Source: Deinococcus marmoris
GTDB taxonomy: Bacteria; Deinococcota; Deinococci; Deinococcales; Deinococcaceae
Direction of reading: 5' to 3'
DNA length: 64,000 bases
Assembly (NCBI RefSeq): GCF_001949125.1
Contig: NZ_MSTI01000044.1
Location: 1-64,000, forward strand
A program made the position numbers and the translations under genes. Below the pieces are notes generated by a model. That model worked only from the letters and a program-made list of their open reading frames with translations, did not search any database and was not told the DNA's origin. This document shows, piece after piece, positions 42,896 through 51,564 of the stretch; within the stretch, counting starts at the first letter, position 1; each line of letters begins with the position of its first letter.

Positions 42896-43600
42896 TTGAG
42901 ATTGGCTTTCATCAGCGACATTCACGGAAATATCCATGCCCTGACGGCAGTCAAACGGTTTCTGACCGAGAACATCGTCAATCAGGTGATCGTGGTGGGC
43001 GATCTGGTCGGCTACGGCGCAAGCCCCGGCCCGGTGATCGATTTCGTCAAGCGCGAGGGCTGGCCCACCGGCCTGGGGTCCAGCGACATGCGCGTCGCCA
43101 TCGATCTGGGAGACCGCGAGGGACGGCGCGGCGTGGCCGATCAGGTGCTGACCTGGACCAAGAAGATGCTGGCACCCGAGCAGACCGATTTCCTGCGCCG
43201 CCTGCCGCCGGGCGGACGGATCGTGACCCCAGTGGGCCGGGTGCGCTACTTCCACGGCAGCCCCCATGACCCCGAACAGCGGCTGGACCTGATGTCCTCC
43301 GAGCGGGAACTGGAGGAGCTGGCCGAGACGCTGGGCGCGCGGGTGATCGTGGTGGGCGGCTCGCATGTGCCGTTTAGCCGCGTCATCGGCGAGACCACCT
43401 TCGTCGATCCGGGCAGCGTGGGCCTGAGCCTCAACCATGAGCCGGGCGCAGATGTGGTGATCGTGGACTGCGTCGGGCGCAAGCCGAAGGTGTCGCTGCA
43501 CAAGGTGACCTACGACTACGCCTCCAGCGCCTTCGACATCATGGCCTGGAACCTGCCGCCCGTTATTGCGGATGTGATCAAGACGGGGCGGATGGGGTAG
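42896..43600 (+). CDS. Metallophosphoesterase-fold protein with altered metal ligands
   Basis: A 234-residue calcineurin-like protein. Motifs I and II are normal ([17 protein letters not shown]) and FHGSP gives motif IV, but the GN[HCD]D motif reads GSSD and the GHTH motif reads GGSH, removing an Asn and a His that normally bind metal. The enzyme may use one metal or have lost catalysis. Start TTG at 42896 is forced by an in-frame stop 15 bp upstream; that stop is part of TAAGAT, 9 bp before the start, suggesting a leaderless transcript. Confidence 0.85.
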   Translation: MRLAFISDIHGNIHALTAVKRFLTENIVNQVIVVGDLVGYGASPGPVIDFVKREGWPTGLGSSDMRVAIDLGDREGRRGVADQVLTWTKKMLAPEQTDFLRRLPPGGRIVTPVGRVRYFHGSPHDPEQRLDLMSSERELEELAETLGARVIVVGGSHVPFSRVIGETTFVDPGSVGLSLNHEPGADVVIVDCVGRKPKVSLHKVTYDYASSAFDIMAWNLPPVIADVIKTGRMG

Positions 43601-43609
43601 CGGGGCGGA

Positions 43610-43652
43610 AACGAGAGGGGGCAAGTCGTTCTGACTTGCCCCCTCTCGTTTT
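43610..43652. terminator. Bidirectional terminator, 18-bp perfect stem
   Basis: Arms 43610-43627 and 43633-43650 pair perfectly with a 5-nt loop and end in TTTT on the plus strand. It separates the convergent phosphoesterase and aminotransferase genes and overlaps neither reading frame. Confidence 0.9.
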
Positions 43653-43657
43653 GGAGA

Positions 43658-44815
43658 TCAGACCAGCACGCCGTCCAGTGACTCGTCGAACCTGCCCACC
43701 AGCCCGCGTTCGCCGAGAATGTCTTCCAGGGCCGTCATCAGCGCGCGGTAGGGGCCGGGGCGGGCCGCCTCGCCCATCAGGCCCAGCCGCCAGATCACGC
43801 CCGCCGTGGGGCCAAGGCCGCCGGTCACGCTGATTTCGCGTTTTCGCAGCGCCTGACGCACGCCCGCGTCGTCAAAGCCCTCGGGCAGCCGCAGGGCCAG
43901 CACGGTGGGCAGGCGGTCCTCTGGGCGGCGCACGTAGGGCGAGAAGCCCAGCGGCTTCAGCGCGCTGACAATCGCCTCGCCCACCTGCTGTACGCGGCGC
44001 TGGCGGGCCTCCATGCCTTCCTCCAGCGCGGCCTGTAAAGCAGCGTGAAAGGCGAAATGCAGGTTGACCGGAACGGTGTGGTGATAGGTGTGGCGGGTCC
44101 AGTAGTCGCGCAGGCCCTCGAAATCGCAGTACCACAGCGGGGTGGGCGTGCGGCGGGCGGCATAGCGCGCCAGCGCCCGTTCGCTGATGGCCACCGGGGC
44201 CACGCCGGGGGGGGCGCTCAGGCACTTCTGCGCGCCGGTGTAGGCGTAATCCACGCCCCACTCGGCCATATGGAAGGGTTCCATTCCGGCGGTGGTCACG
44301 GCGTCCACGGTCAGTAAAGCTCCCGTGCCGCGCACCAGTTCGGCAATCTCGGGCACCGGGTTCAGCACGCCGGTACTCGTCTCGCCGTGAACCACCGCCA
44401 CCATGCGGATATCGCCGCCGTGGGCCAGTTGTGCGGCCACATCCTCAGGGCGGATCGCCTCGCCCAGTGGGGCCGTGACCAGCCGCACCCGCGCGCCGTA
44501 GCGGGCCGCCATCTCGGCCATGCGGCGGCCAAAGCTGCCGTTGGCGCAGACCAGCACCTCGTCACCTTCCTCCACCAGATTGGCGAAGCCGGCCTCCATG
44601 CCCAGGCTTCCCGTTCCTGCCAGCAGCGCCGTAAAGCCCTCGGGTTCCGCGCCGTACATCACGCGCAGATCGTCCTGAATCTCGCGGTTCAGGGCGAACA
44701 CCTCCGGGTCCATGTGGCCCAGCATCGGGCGGGTCATGGCGTGCATGGCGCGCGGATGGATCGGGGTGGGGCCGGGGGTCAGCAGGATGTGTTCGGGATA
44801 GGCGTCCAGGGGCAT
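43658..44815 (-). CDS. Alanine-glyoxylate/serine-pyruvate-type aminotransferase
   Basis: A 385-residue class V PLP aminotransferase. The start [19 protein letters not shown], the cofactor pocket [20 protein letters not shown] and the Schiff-base lysine in [13 protein letters not shown] are typical of the AGXT/SgaA/phosphoserine-type group. It probably interconverts glyoxylate or pyruvate with alanine or serine; (S)-ureidoglycine-glyoxylate transaminase is another possibility. TATTCT lies 6 bp before the ATG, a leaderless start downstream of a striking AT-rich region. Confidence 0.9.
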   Translation of the reverse strand: MPLDAYPEHILLTPGPTPIHPRAMHAMTRPMLGHMDPEVFALNREIQDDLRVMYGAEPEGFTALLAGTGSLGMEAGFANLVEEGDEVLVCANGSFGRRMAEMAARYGARVRLVTAPLGEAIRPEDVAAQLAHGGDIRMVAVVHGETSTGVLNPVPEIAELVRGTGALLTVDAVTTAGMEPFHMAEWGVDYAYTGAQKCLSAPPGVAPVAISERALARYAARRTPTPLWYCDFEGLRDYWTRHTYHHTVPVNLHFAFHAALQAALEEGMEARQRRVQQVGEAIVSALKPLGFSPYVRRPEDRLPTVLALRLPEGFDDAGVRQALRKREISVTGGLGPTAGVIWRLGLMGEAARPGPYRALMTALEDILGERGLVGRFDESLDGVLV

Positions 44816-45005
44816 GGCAGGAGAATAGAGTTTTGAAGCCAGTTTAGCAACTTTATTGCGCTAGATTAGATTTCTAACTCAGATAAAACAATTTTATTGC
44901 GTCAGAATTGCCATAACTGAGCAATACGGTTGCCCGCCTCCAAATTCAGGCTCGATTCAGTCCGCCGTCACCTCCCCGGCGTGCAAAGTCATTAGGATTG
45001 ACGTT
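44816..45005. promoter_or_regulatory. AT-rich divergent promoter region with direct repeats
   Basis: This 190-bp region between divergent genes is far richer in A+T than its surroundings. It holds GCAACTTTATTGCGCTAGA (44847-44865) and a related ACAATTTTATTGCGTCAGA (44888-44906), in the same orientation 41 bp apart, about four helical turns. Leaderless -10 boxes lie at both ends: TATTCT for the aminotransferase and TAGGAT for the HAD gene. Confidence 0.6.
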
Positions 45006-45707
45006 ATGACCGCCACGCCGCCGACTGAATCCACTCCCCTGAAAGCCGTTCTGTTTGACCGGGACGACACCATCGCCTACACGGACCGCGAGGTCTACGC
45101 CGAGGCCGCGCGCTGGGCTGCCGGGAAGTACGGCCTGGACGCCCGCGCAGTGGGCACGGCGATGCTGGGGCAGTGGCAGGAGCGGGCGCTGACGTGGTGG
45201 GACCTGCGAACCGAGGACGACGAGACGGCCTTCTGGGACAGCTATGGCCTGGAGCTGATGGAACGGCTGGGCCTGCCCGCCTCCGACGCTGCCGCCTTCA
45301 TGGCCGCCTATCCCTACGAGCGGTTCATGAAGCCCGTGCCGCACGCCCGCGAGGTCTTGCAGGAGTTGCGCGCCCGTGGCCTCAAAATCGGCGTGCTGAG
45401 CAACACGCTGCCCAGCATTGCCCGCACGCTGGAAGAGGTGGGGCTGGCCGATCTGGTGGACGTGGCGGTGGCGACGTGTTCGGTGGGCATCCATAAACCG
45501 GACGTGGGTGCGTTCCTGCACGCGGCGGGGGCGCTGGGACTGCGCCCGCAGGAGGTGCTGTTCGTGGACGACAAGGTCGAGAATGTGGAGGCGGCCCGCG
45601 CGCTGGGCATGCAGGCCACCGTGATCGATCTGCAAGGTCAGGACCGGAACGCCATCCACGATCTGCGCGCGGTGCTGGAGCTGGTGGGCGAATTGGTGCG
45701 CGCGTGA
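45006..45707 (+). CDS. HAD-superfamily hydrolase
   Basis: A 233-residue phosphatase-like protein. Motif I is FDRDDTIAY (Asp nucleophile and acid), motif II Ser/Thr in IGVLSNT, motif III Lys in IHKPDVGAF and motif IV FVDDKVEN. A helical cap sits between motifs I and II, the haloacid-dehalogenase/phosphoglycolate-phosphatase layout. The substrate is unknown. TAGGAT lies 7 bp before the ATG. It is the first gene of the five-gene operon and overlaps the dipeptidase start by 4 bp (GTGA). Confidence 0.88.
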   Translation: MTATPPTESTPLKAVLFDRDDTIAYTDREVYAEAARWAAGKYGLDARAVGTAMLGQWQERALTWWDLRTEDDETAFWDSYGLELMERLGLPASDAAAFMAAYPYERFMKPVPHAREVLQELRARGLKIGVLSNTLPSIARTLEEVGLADLVDVAVATCSVGIHKPDVGAFLHAAGALGLRPQEVLFVDDKVENVEAARALGMQATVIDLQGQDRNAIHDLRAVLELVGELVRA

Positions 45708-46681
45708 GACTGATCGACGGGCATCTGGATCTCGCCTACAACGCGGTCAGCGGGCGCGATCTGACGCTGACGCCGGAAGAGTTGCGGCGCGTTGATCCGG
45801 TGGAGGGCCAGACCGCCACCACCACTTTCACGGAGTTGCGGGCAGCGGGCGTGGGGGTCTGTTTCGGCACGCTGTTCGCGCTGCCACGCACGCCCGACTC
45901 GCCGCAGGGCTACACCGATCATGCCGGGGCGCGGGCACAGGCGCTGGCCCAACTGGACGTGTACCGCCGCTGGGAGGACGGGGGTTTTCTCCGGCTGCTG
46001 CGCTCTGGGGCCGAGGTCAGCGCCCATCTGGCCCAGGCAGATGCCCCGCTGGGTGTCGTGCTGCTGATGGAAGGGGCGGACCCGCTGCGGGACGCTGATG
46101 ACCTGCGCTTCTGGGTGGATGCTGGCGTGCGGCTCATCGGTCCGGCGTGGGGCGCGACACGGTATGCGGGCGGCACGGGTGCGCCGGGACCTTTGACGGA
46201 CGTGGGCAAAGTGCTGGTGACGGCCATGCGCGATCTAGGCATCGCGCTGGACGCCTCGCATCTGGACGACGCCGCGTTCTGGGACGCGGCTGAAATTGGG
46301 CCGAGGATGATCGCCTCCCACTCCAATTCCCGCACCCTGGTCTCTGGCAACCGCCATCTGAGCGACGAGATGGCCCGCGCCATTGCGGCAGCGGACGGCG
46401 TGATCGGGCTGGTTTTCCTGAGTTCGTTTATCAAACAGGGGGCGGAGAATGGCGCGACGTTGGACGATCTGGCCGCCCACGCCCGCCATTACGCCGAACT
46501 TGTCGGCTGGGACCGGGTGGCGCTGGGCAGCGACATGGACGGCGGTTTCGGATCCGAGAAGACGCCCGTGGGCATCGGGCGATACTCGGAATTGCCGCGT
46601 TTTCTGGATGAAGTGCCCCAAGAACATCGCGCGGCGGTGGCGGCCAACAACTGGTTGCGCTGGCTGACGGCGTACCTGTAA
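45704..46681 (+). CDS. Membrane-dipeptidase-family (M19) dipeptidase
   Basis: A 325-residue amidohydrolase-fold zinc dipeptidase. The HLD motif (DGHLDLAYN), the bridging Glu in LMEGADPL, His in DASHLDDAAFWD and ASHSNSR, and LGSDMDGGFG are the family markers. M19 enzymes split dipeptides including ones with D-residues, so it suits hydrolysis of L-Ala-L/D-Glu or similar products from peptidoglycan. GTG start within the HAD stop. The NlpC gene follows after 27 bp. Confidence 0.92.
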   Translation: MRLIDGHLDLAYNAVSGRDLTLTPEELRRVDPVEGQTATTTFTELRAAGVGVCFGTLFALPRTPDSPQGYTDHAGARAQALAQLDVYRRWEDGGFLRLLRSGAEVSAHLAQADAPLGVVLLMEGADPLRDADDLRFWVDAGVRLIGPAWGATRYAGGTGAPGPLTDVGKVLVTAMRDLGIALDASHLDDAAFWDAAEIGPRMIASHSNSRTLVSGNRHLSDEMARAIAAADGVIGLVFLSSFIKQGAENGATLDDLAAHARHYAELVGWDRVALGSDMDGGFGSEKTPVGIGRYSELPRFLDEVPQEHRAAVAANNWLRWLTAYL

Positions 46682-46708
46682 CCCCCGTTTCCCGCTACCC
46701 TGTCGGAC

Positions 46709-47575
46709 ATGCACCTCCCCGATTCCCGTACCCACGCCTATCAGCCCGACTCCCGGCTGGCTGAGGACGCCCTGCGCGGCCAGCTTTCAGAGGGCGAATG
46801 GACCTACATCACTCCACGTCCAATAGCTGCCACCAGCCGTTTAAGTCTGCGCTCTGGACCCCGCGCCGACGCGGCCCAGGTCTCGGAGGCGCTGCCCGGT
46901 GAGGCACTGGAACTGCTGTGGGACGACGCGGGTGGCTGGGCCTATGTCCGCACCGTCCATGACCGCTATCTGGGGTGGACTCCGGCAGCGGGGTTGACCG
47001 AACCACAGCACGGCGATTTACTGACGGTGACTGCCCTGCGTGCCCACGCTTACGCCGGGCCAAAGGTCAGCCAGCCGATTGTCGGGGAATTGTGTCTGGG
47101 GGCCAGGATCATTCGCGCGTCGGGCGAAGCCGTGACCGAGGGTGGGCGGCCCTGGCTGCCAGTCTCGCTTCCTGGGGGCAAGGACGGCTGGATGGGCGAG
47201 GCCACGCTCTCCCCCATCCCCGAGGCCGATCCGGCGGCGCTCACCATGCGCTTTCTGGACACGCCGTATGTCTGGGGCGGGCGCAGCGCCTGGGGTCTGG
47301 ACTGCTCGGGCCTGACGCAACTGGTGTTCGGTGCGTTCGGGCAGCTCATTCCCCGTGACGCCGATCAGCAGCAGGAATTTCTGAGTGCGGTGGAGTGGCC
47401 CCAGCGCGGCGATCTGGCCTTTTTCCCCGGCCACGTCGGCCTGATGCTGGACGAGCGGCGAATGGTCCACGCCAACGCCACCCACATGCGCGTCACGGTG
47501 GAGACGTTGGGCGAGGGCGAGTACGGACAGAAGCTGGCGGAAGGCTGCACGGGCTTCGGACGGTGGACGGCGTGA
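46709..47575 (+). CDS. SH3-NlpC/P60 murein-peptide endopeptidase (YkfC-like)
   Basis: A 288-residue cytoplasmic cysteine peptidase: two bacterial SH3-like domains (about 30-100 and 105-170) and a C-terminal NlpC/P60 domain with Cys199 in LDCSGLTQ, His242 in GHVGLML and His254. No signal peptide is seen, as expected for YkfC-type gamma-D-glutamyl-diamino-acid endopeptidases that act on imported cell-wall peptides. TACCCT lies 7 bp before the ATG, so an internal leaderless promoter is possible. Its stop overlaps the epimerase start (GTGA). Confidence 0.92.
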   Translation: MHLPDSRTHAYQPDSRLAEDALRGQLSEGEWTYITPRPIAATSRLSLRSGPRADAAQVSEALPGEALELLWDDAGGWAYVRTVHDRYLGWTPAAGLTEPQHGDLLTVTALRAHAYAGPKVSQPIVGELCLGARIIRASGEAVTEGGRPWLPVSLPGGKDGWMGEATLSPIPEADPAALTMRFLDTPYVWGGRSAWGLDCSGLTQLVFGAFGQLIPRDADQQQEFLSAVEWPQRGDLAFFPGHVGLMLDERRMVHANATHMRVTVETLGEGEYGQKLAEGCTGFGRWTA

Positions 47576-48591
47576 GCGTCTCCTGGGAAACGCTGGAACT
47601 ACACACCGCCCAGCCCTTCGGCATCGCCCGCTGGACGCACAGCGTCTATCCGCGTACCATCGTCACGTTCACTCAGGATGGAATCGTGGGCCGGGGCGAG
47701 GCAGCTCCCAACGCCTTTTACGGCGAGACGCACGGCACGGTGGAGGCGGTGCTGCCGCTGCTGGCCGAAGCGCTGACCGATCCCTGGGACTGGGATGGCC
47801 TGCGCGCGGGCCTCACGGCACGGATGCCACACGATCACCCCTCGGTCAAATGCGCGCTGGAGATGGCGGCGCTGGAATGGTGCGCGGTCTCGGTGGGCCT
47901 ACCCGTCTGGAAACTGCTGGGCCTCTCCCCCGCCCCACTGCCCCGCAGCAGTTACACGGTCAGCCTGGCCGACATCCCCGATATGCGGCGGCAGGCGCGT
48001 GAGGCCGTGGCCGCTGGGCACACGGTTCTCAAGGTCAAGCTGGGGACGGAGCGGGACACGGCAATTCTGGAAGCCTTGCGCGAGGAAGCCCCAAAGGTGG
48101 CCCTGCGTGTGGACGCCAACGCCGCCTGGACGCGCCCACAGGCCAAACGCATGCTGGGCGTGCTGGACGCCGCCCGTGTGGAACTCCTGGAACAGCCCCT
48201 GGCGGCGGACGATCTGGCGGGCCACGCCGAACTGCGCCGCCTGTCGCGCGTGCCCCTGGTGGCCGATGAGAGCCTGCACCATGTCCGCGACGTGATTGCT
48301 CTGGCTGAAGCTTTTGACGGCGTGAACCTCAAACTTGCCAAGCTGGGTGGCCCGCTTCAGGCGCTCGCGGCCTTGCGACTGGCCCGCGCCCACGGCCTGA
48401 GCGTCATGATCGGCTGCATGATTGAAAGCAGTCTGGGCATCTCTGCCGCCGCGCATCTGGCCGGACTGTGCGACTGGGCCGATCTGGACGGGGCGCTGCT
48501 GCTGGCCGACGATCCGTTTACCGGCCTGGAGTGGACGGCGGGCGAACTGGCAAGGCCGCAGGGCGTGGGCTGGGGCGTGACGCGCGGATGA
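47572..48591 (+). CDS. Dipeptide epimerase (L-Ala-D/L-Glu epimerase)
   Basis: A 339-residue enolase-superfamily enzyme of the muconate-lactonising subgroup. The acid/base lysines (VLKVKLG and NLKLAKLGG) and metal ligands (VDANAAW, LEQPL, VADESL) are all present. Members next to NlpC/P60 peptidases epimerise L-Ala-D-Glu to L-Ala-L-Glu so that it can be cleaved and reused. GTG start overlaps the preceding stop; the next gene overlaps by ATGA. Confidence 0.93.
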   Translation: MSVSWETLELHTAQPFGIARWTHSVYPRTIVTFTQDGIVGRGEAAPNAFYGETHGTVEAVLPLLAEALTDPWDWDGLRAGLTARMPHDHPSVKCALEMAALEWCAVSVGLPVWKLLGLSPAPLPRSSYTVSLADIPDMRRQAREAVAAGHTVLKVKLGTERDTAILEALREEAPKVALRVDANAAWTRPQAKRMLGVLDAARVELLEQPLAADDLAGHAELRRLSRVPLVADESLHHVRDVIALAEAFDGVNLKLAKLGGPLQALAALRLARAHGLSVMIGCMIESSLGISAAAHLAGLCDWADLDGALLLADDPFTGLEWTAGELARPQGVGWGVTRG

Positions 48592-49778
48592 AGGAGGTCA
48601 CCGTCGCCGTCATCGGCTGCGGCAACCGGGGCGCAGATGTGTATGCCCGGCATCTGGCTGCACAGGGCGCACGCATCACGCATCTGGTGGACCCCCGCGC
48701 CAGCAGACTCGCGGAGGTGGCCGGGCGTCATGCCCTCGGGCCGAAAGTCTGTTTCTCCCACTGGGATAACTTCTTCACGCTGGGGCGGGTGGCCGACGCC
48801 GTGGTGATCGCTACCCCCGATGATCAGCATGTTCAGCCGTGCCTGCAAGCTCTGGCGCTGGGCTACGACGTGCTGCTGGAAAAGCCGATCTGTCTGGCCG
48901 AGGCCGAACTGGACCTGTTGCTCCAGGCCGAGGCCCAGTCGGCTGGGAGTGTGACGGTCTGTCATGTGCTGCGGGCCACGCCGTTCTTTCGGGAGGTGAA
49001 GCAGGTTCTGGATTCCGGGCGGCTGGGTCAGTTGGTGGGCATCCAGCATGCGGAAAACGTGGCGTACTGGCATTACGCGCACTCGTTTGTGCGGGGTAAC
49101 TGGCGGGCCTCTCCCCCGGCGGCACCGTTTGTTCTCGCCAAGAGTTGCCATGATCTGGATCTGCTGCGCTGGTTCGCGGACGCGCCGCCGCTGCGGGTGC
49201 AGAGTCAGGGCGGCCTGTTTCACTTTCGCCCCGAGAACGCGCCAGCAGCAGCGTCTGACCGCTGCGTAACCTGCCCGGTAGTGGATTGCCCTTACGACGC
49301 GCGCCAGATTTACGGCAGTCGCCCGCTGGAAAGCTGGCCCAACACGGTGTTGACCGCCGGGGGACAGAGTCTGGCTGGAGCGTTGGAGACTGGTCCATAT
49401 GGCCAATGCGTGTACCTGGGGCTGAACAACGTGGCCGATCACCAGGCCGTCACTGTCACCTTTGCCAATGGTGTGACTGCCGATCTGACGGTTAGCGCCT
49501 TCACGCACAACAACACCCGCACCCTCAAACTGCTCGGCACACACGGCGAATTGCGCGGGCAGATGGAGCGCGGTGAGCTGGAACTCCACGATTTCCGGCA
49601 CGGCACCGTGGAGCGCTGGACGGTGGCGGCGGATGGCAATCATGGTGGCGGCGATGTGGGGCTGGTGCGCGGCTGGCTGGCCTTTCTGCGAGGCGAGGCG
49701 GGGCTTCCCAGTCCTCTCTCCGAATCGCTGGATTCCCACCGGATGGCGTCTGCTGCCGAGCGCTCCCGGCTTCGCTGA
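48588..49778 (+). CDS. Gfo/Idh/MocA-family oxidoreductase
   Basis: A 396-residue NAD(P)-dependent enzyme. The Rossmann motif VAVIGCGNRG, the EKPI motif (LLEKPICL, catalytic Lys) and a C-terminal alpha/beta domain with a possible catalytic His in KSCHDLDLLRW are visible. A cysteine insertion CVTCPVVDC (about residues 223-231), seen in a sugar-oxidising subset of the family, may bind metal. It ends the murein-salvage operon and may oxidise an amino-sugar product; that role is inferred from position only. Confidence 0.9.
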   Translation: MKEVTVAVIGCGNRGADVYARHLAAQGARITHLVDPRASRLAEVAGRHALGPKVCFSHWDNFFTLGRVADAVVIATPDDQHVQPCLQALALGYDVLLEKPICLAEAELDLLLQAEAQSAGSVTVCHVLRATPFFREVKQVLDSGRLGQLVGIQHAENVAYWHYAHSFVRGNWRASPPAAPFVLAKSCHDLDLLRWFADAPPLRVQSQGGLFHFRPENAPAAASDRCVTCPVVDCPYDARQIYGSRPLESWPNTVLTAGGQSLAGALETGPYGQCVYLGLNNVADHQAVTVTFANGVTADLTVSAFTHNNTRTLKLLGTHGELRGQMERGELELHDFRHGTVERWTVAADGNHGGGDVGLVRGWLAFLRGEAGLPSPLSESLDSHRMASAAERSRLR

Positions 49779-49818
49779 GTTGTCTGAATTCCCAGATGCT
49801 TACAGTTTGGAACGAGAA

Positions 49819-49856
49819 AGTGAATAATTTCACGATAAATCTTATTCGTGAAATTT
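49819..49856 (-). repeat. TTCACGA palindromic repeat, copy 4
   Basis: Read on the minus strand: AATTTCACGA, GATTTATCGTGAAA and TATTCACTT occur in order. It lies between the convergent Gfo/Idh gene and pdxT. Confidence 0.73.
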
Positions 49857-49863
49857 GTATTTG

Positions 49864-50481
49864 CTACGTATTTGCGGCTTGAGCTTCTTGTGCCATTTCT
49901 ATAAAGAGCTTGTGGATTCGGGCATCTCCACTCAATTCAGGATGAAATGCTGTCGCCAGAATTCGGCCCTGGCGCAGCATCACGGCCTGACCGTCCCACT
50001 CGGCCAGAACCGTTACATCTGCCCCAGCACCGCTAAAGGCTGGGGCGCGAATGAAGACGGCGGGAAAGGGCAAATCCAGGCCCTGAACAGTCAGGGGAGC
50101 GGCAAAGGAATTGATCTGACGCCCAAAGGCGTTGCGCTGCACAGTGGTGTCCAGAAGCCCCAGACTCTGCTGTCTGCCGCCAAATTGCGGCGGCGCACCC
50201 TGAACCTCGCGGGCCAGCAGGATGGCCCCGGCGCAGGTGCCCCAGATGGCTCTCCCACTCGTATGAAAGTCCCGGATCGGCTCCCACAAGGCATACTCGC
50301 TCAGCAGGCGGGCCATCGTCGTACTCTCCCCGCCGGGCAGGATCAGGCCATTGAGGCCCGCGAGATCGGCGGGCAGGCGCACCTCCCGCACTGCCGCCCC
50401 CAGCGAGTCCAGCAGGCGGCAGTGTTCACGGAATGCGCCCTGAAGGGCAAGGACGCCAATTCTGAGCGGTTTACCAGCCAC
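49864..50481 (-). CDS. pdxT: Pyridoxal 5'-phosphate synthase glutaminase subunit
   Basis: A 205-residue class I glutamine amidotransferase that supplies ammonia to PdxS. The oxyanion segment LPGGEST, nucleophile Cys in WGTCAGAIL and the His-Glu pair in AFHPELSGD are intact. GTG at 50481 overlaps the pdxS coding end by 11 bp, so the subunits are translationally coupled. Confidence 0.95.
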   Translation of the reverse strand: MAGKPLRIGVLALQGAFREHCRLLDSLGAAVREVRLPADLAGLNGLILPGGESTTMARLLSEYALWEPIRDFHTSGRAIWGTCAGAILLAREVQGAPPQFGGRQQSLGLLDTTVQRNAFGRQINSFAAPLTVQGLDLPFPAVFIRAPAFSGAGADVTVLAEWDGQAVMLRQGRILATAFHPELSGDARIHKLFIEMAQEAQAANT

Positions 50482-51370
50482 GCGAAGCGAGACGTTCGGC
50501 AGGAATCAGATCGTCGATGTTGATACCGGTCATGGGCGCGCCCAGATCCTCACTGATCTCGGCCAGCAATTCGGGGTTCTGATAGTGGGTCACGGCCTTG
50601 ACGATGGCCTGCGCGCGGCGCTCGGGATTGTCGCTCTTGAAGATGCCGCTGCCCACGAACACGCCGTCCAGCCCCAGCACCATCATCAGCGCGGCGTCGG
50701 CGGGCGTGGCAATGCCTCCAGCAGCAAAGTTCACCACAGGCAGCTTGCCGTGCTGGTGGACATATTTCACCAGTTCGTAGGGGGCTTGCAGGTCACGGGC
50801 CACCGTCATCAGTTCCTCGACGGGGCGGGCCTGGATGCTGCGAATCTCGCCCAGGATGGTGCGGGCGTGCCGGACGGCTTCCACCACGTTGCCGGTCCCC
50901 GCCTCGCCCTTGGTGCGAATCATGCTGGCTCCCTCGGCCACACGGCGCAACGCCTCGCCCAAGTTCTTTGCTCCGCAGACGAACGGAACTTTGAATTCGG
51001 TTTTGAGGATGTGAAACTGCTCGTCGGCGGGGGTCAGCACTTCCGATTCGTCGATAAAATCCACGCCCAGGGCCTGCAAGATCTGCGCCTCGACGATGTG
51101 GCCGATGCGGACCTTGGCCATCACCGGAATGGTCACCGCCGCGATAATTTCCTTGATCATCTTCGGATCGCTCATGCGGGCCACGCCGCCGTCCACGCGG
51201 ATGTCGGCTGGCACGCGCTCCAGCGCCATCACGGCAGTTGCGCCCGCCGCCTCGGCAATGCGGGCTTGATCTGCGGTGACCACGTCCATGATCACGCCGC
51301 CCTTGAACATCTCGGCGAAACCGAAGTTGAGATCTGTCTGCTGGGGCATACCGTTCTGTGAATCGCTCAT
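50471..51370 (-). CDS. pdxS: Pyridoxal 5'-phosphate synthase lyase subunit
   Basis: A 299-residue (beta/alpha)8 synthase making PLP from ribose 5-phosphate, glyceraldehyde 3-phosphate and ammonia. The lysines in MAKVRIGH and [11 protein letters not shown] and the phosphate loops [11 protein letters not shown] and GSGIFKS are conserved. TATGCT lies 6 bp before the ATG with no Shine-Dalgarno, a leaderless start. An 8-bp inverted repeat (51391-51398 and 51428-51435) flanks the upstream region and could be an operator. Confidence 0.96.
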   Translation of the reverse strand: MSDSQNGMPQQTDLNFGFAEMFKGGVIMDVVTADQARIAEAAGATAVMALERVPADIRVDGGVARMSDPKMIKEIIAAVTIPVMAKVRIGHIVEAQILQALGVDFIDESEVLTPADEQFHILKTEFKVPFVCGAKNLGEALRRVAEGASMIRTKGEAGTGNVVEAVRHARTILGEIRSIQARPVEELMTVARDLQAPYELVKYVHQHGKLPVVNFAAGGIATPADAALMMVLGLDGVFVGSGIFKSDNPERRAQAIVKAVTHYQNPELLAEISEDLGAPMTGINIDDLIPAERLASRGW

Positions 51371-51485
51371 GACGGCAGCATAGGCCGCGACTGACCCCCT
51401 GCATAGGGCCAGAAATGAATATTGAATGGGGTCAGTTCAGGTCAGGGTTGGCAGCCTGAACTTGTGGCGGAAGGCCCGACACAGG

Positions 51486-51521
51486 AAGAAAGACCCTCGA
51501 TAGCAGGAGCCATCCAGGGTC
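51486..51521 (-). terminator. Probable terminator of rho
   Basis: On the minus strand GACCCT and AGGGTC (51516-51521 and 51492-51497) form a short stem followed by TTTCTTCC. It lies about 45 bp after the rho stop. Confidence 0.5.
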
Positions 51522-51564
51522 AGAAAAGAAAAAACAAGTGTCAGCTTTCTACAGAGAAAAAAGC

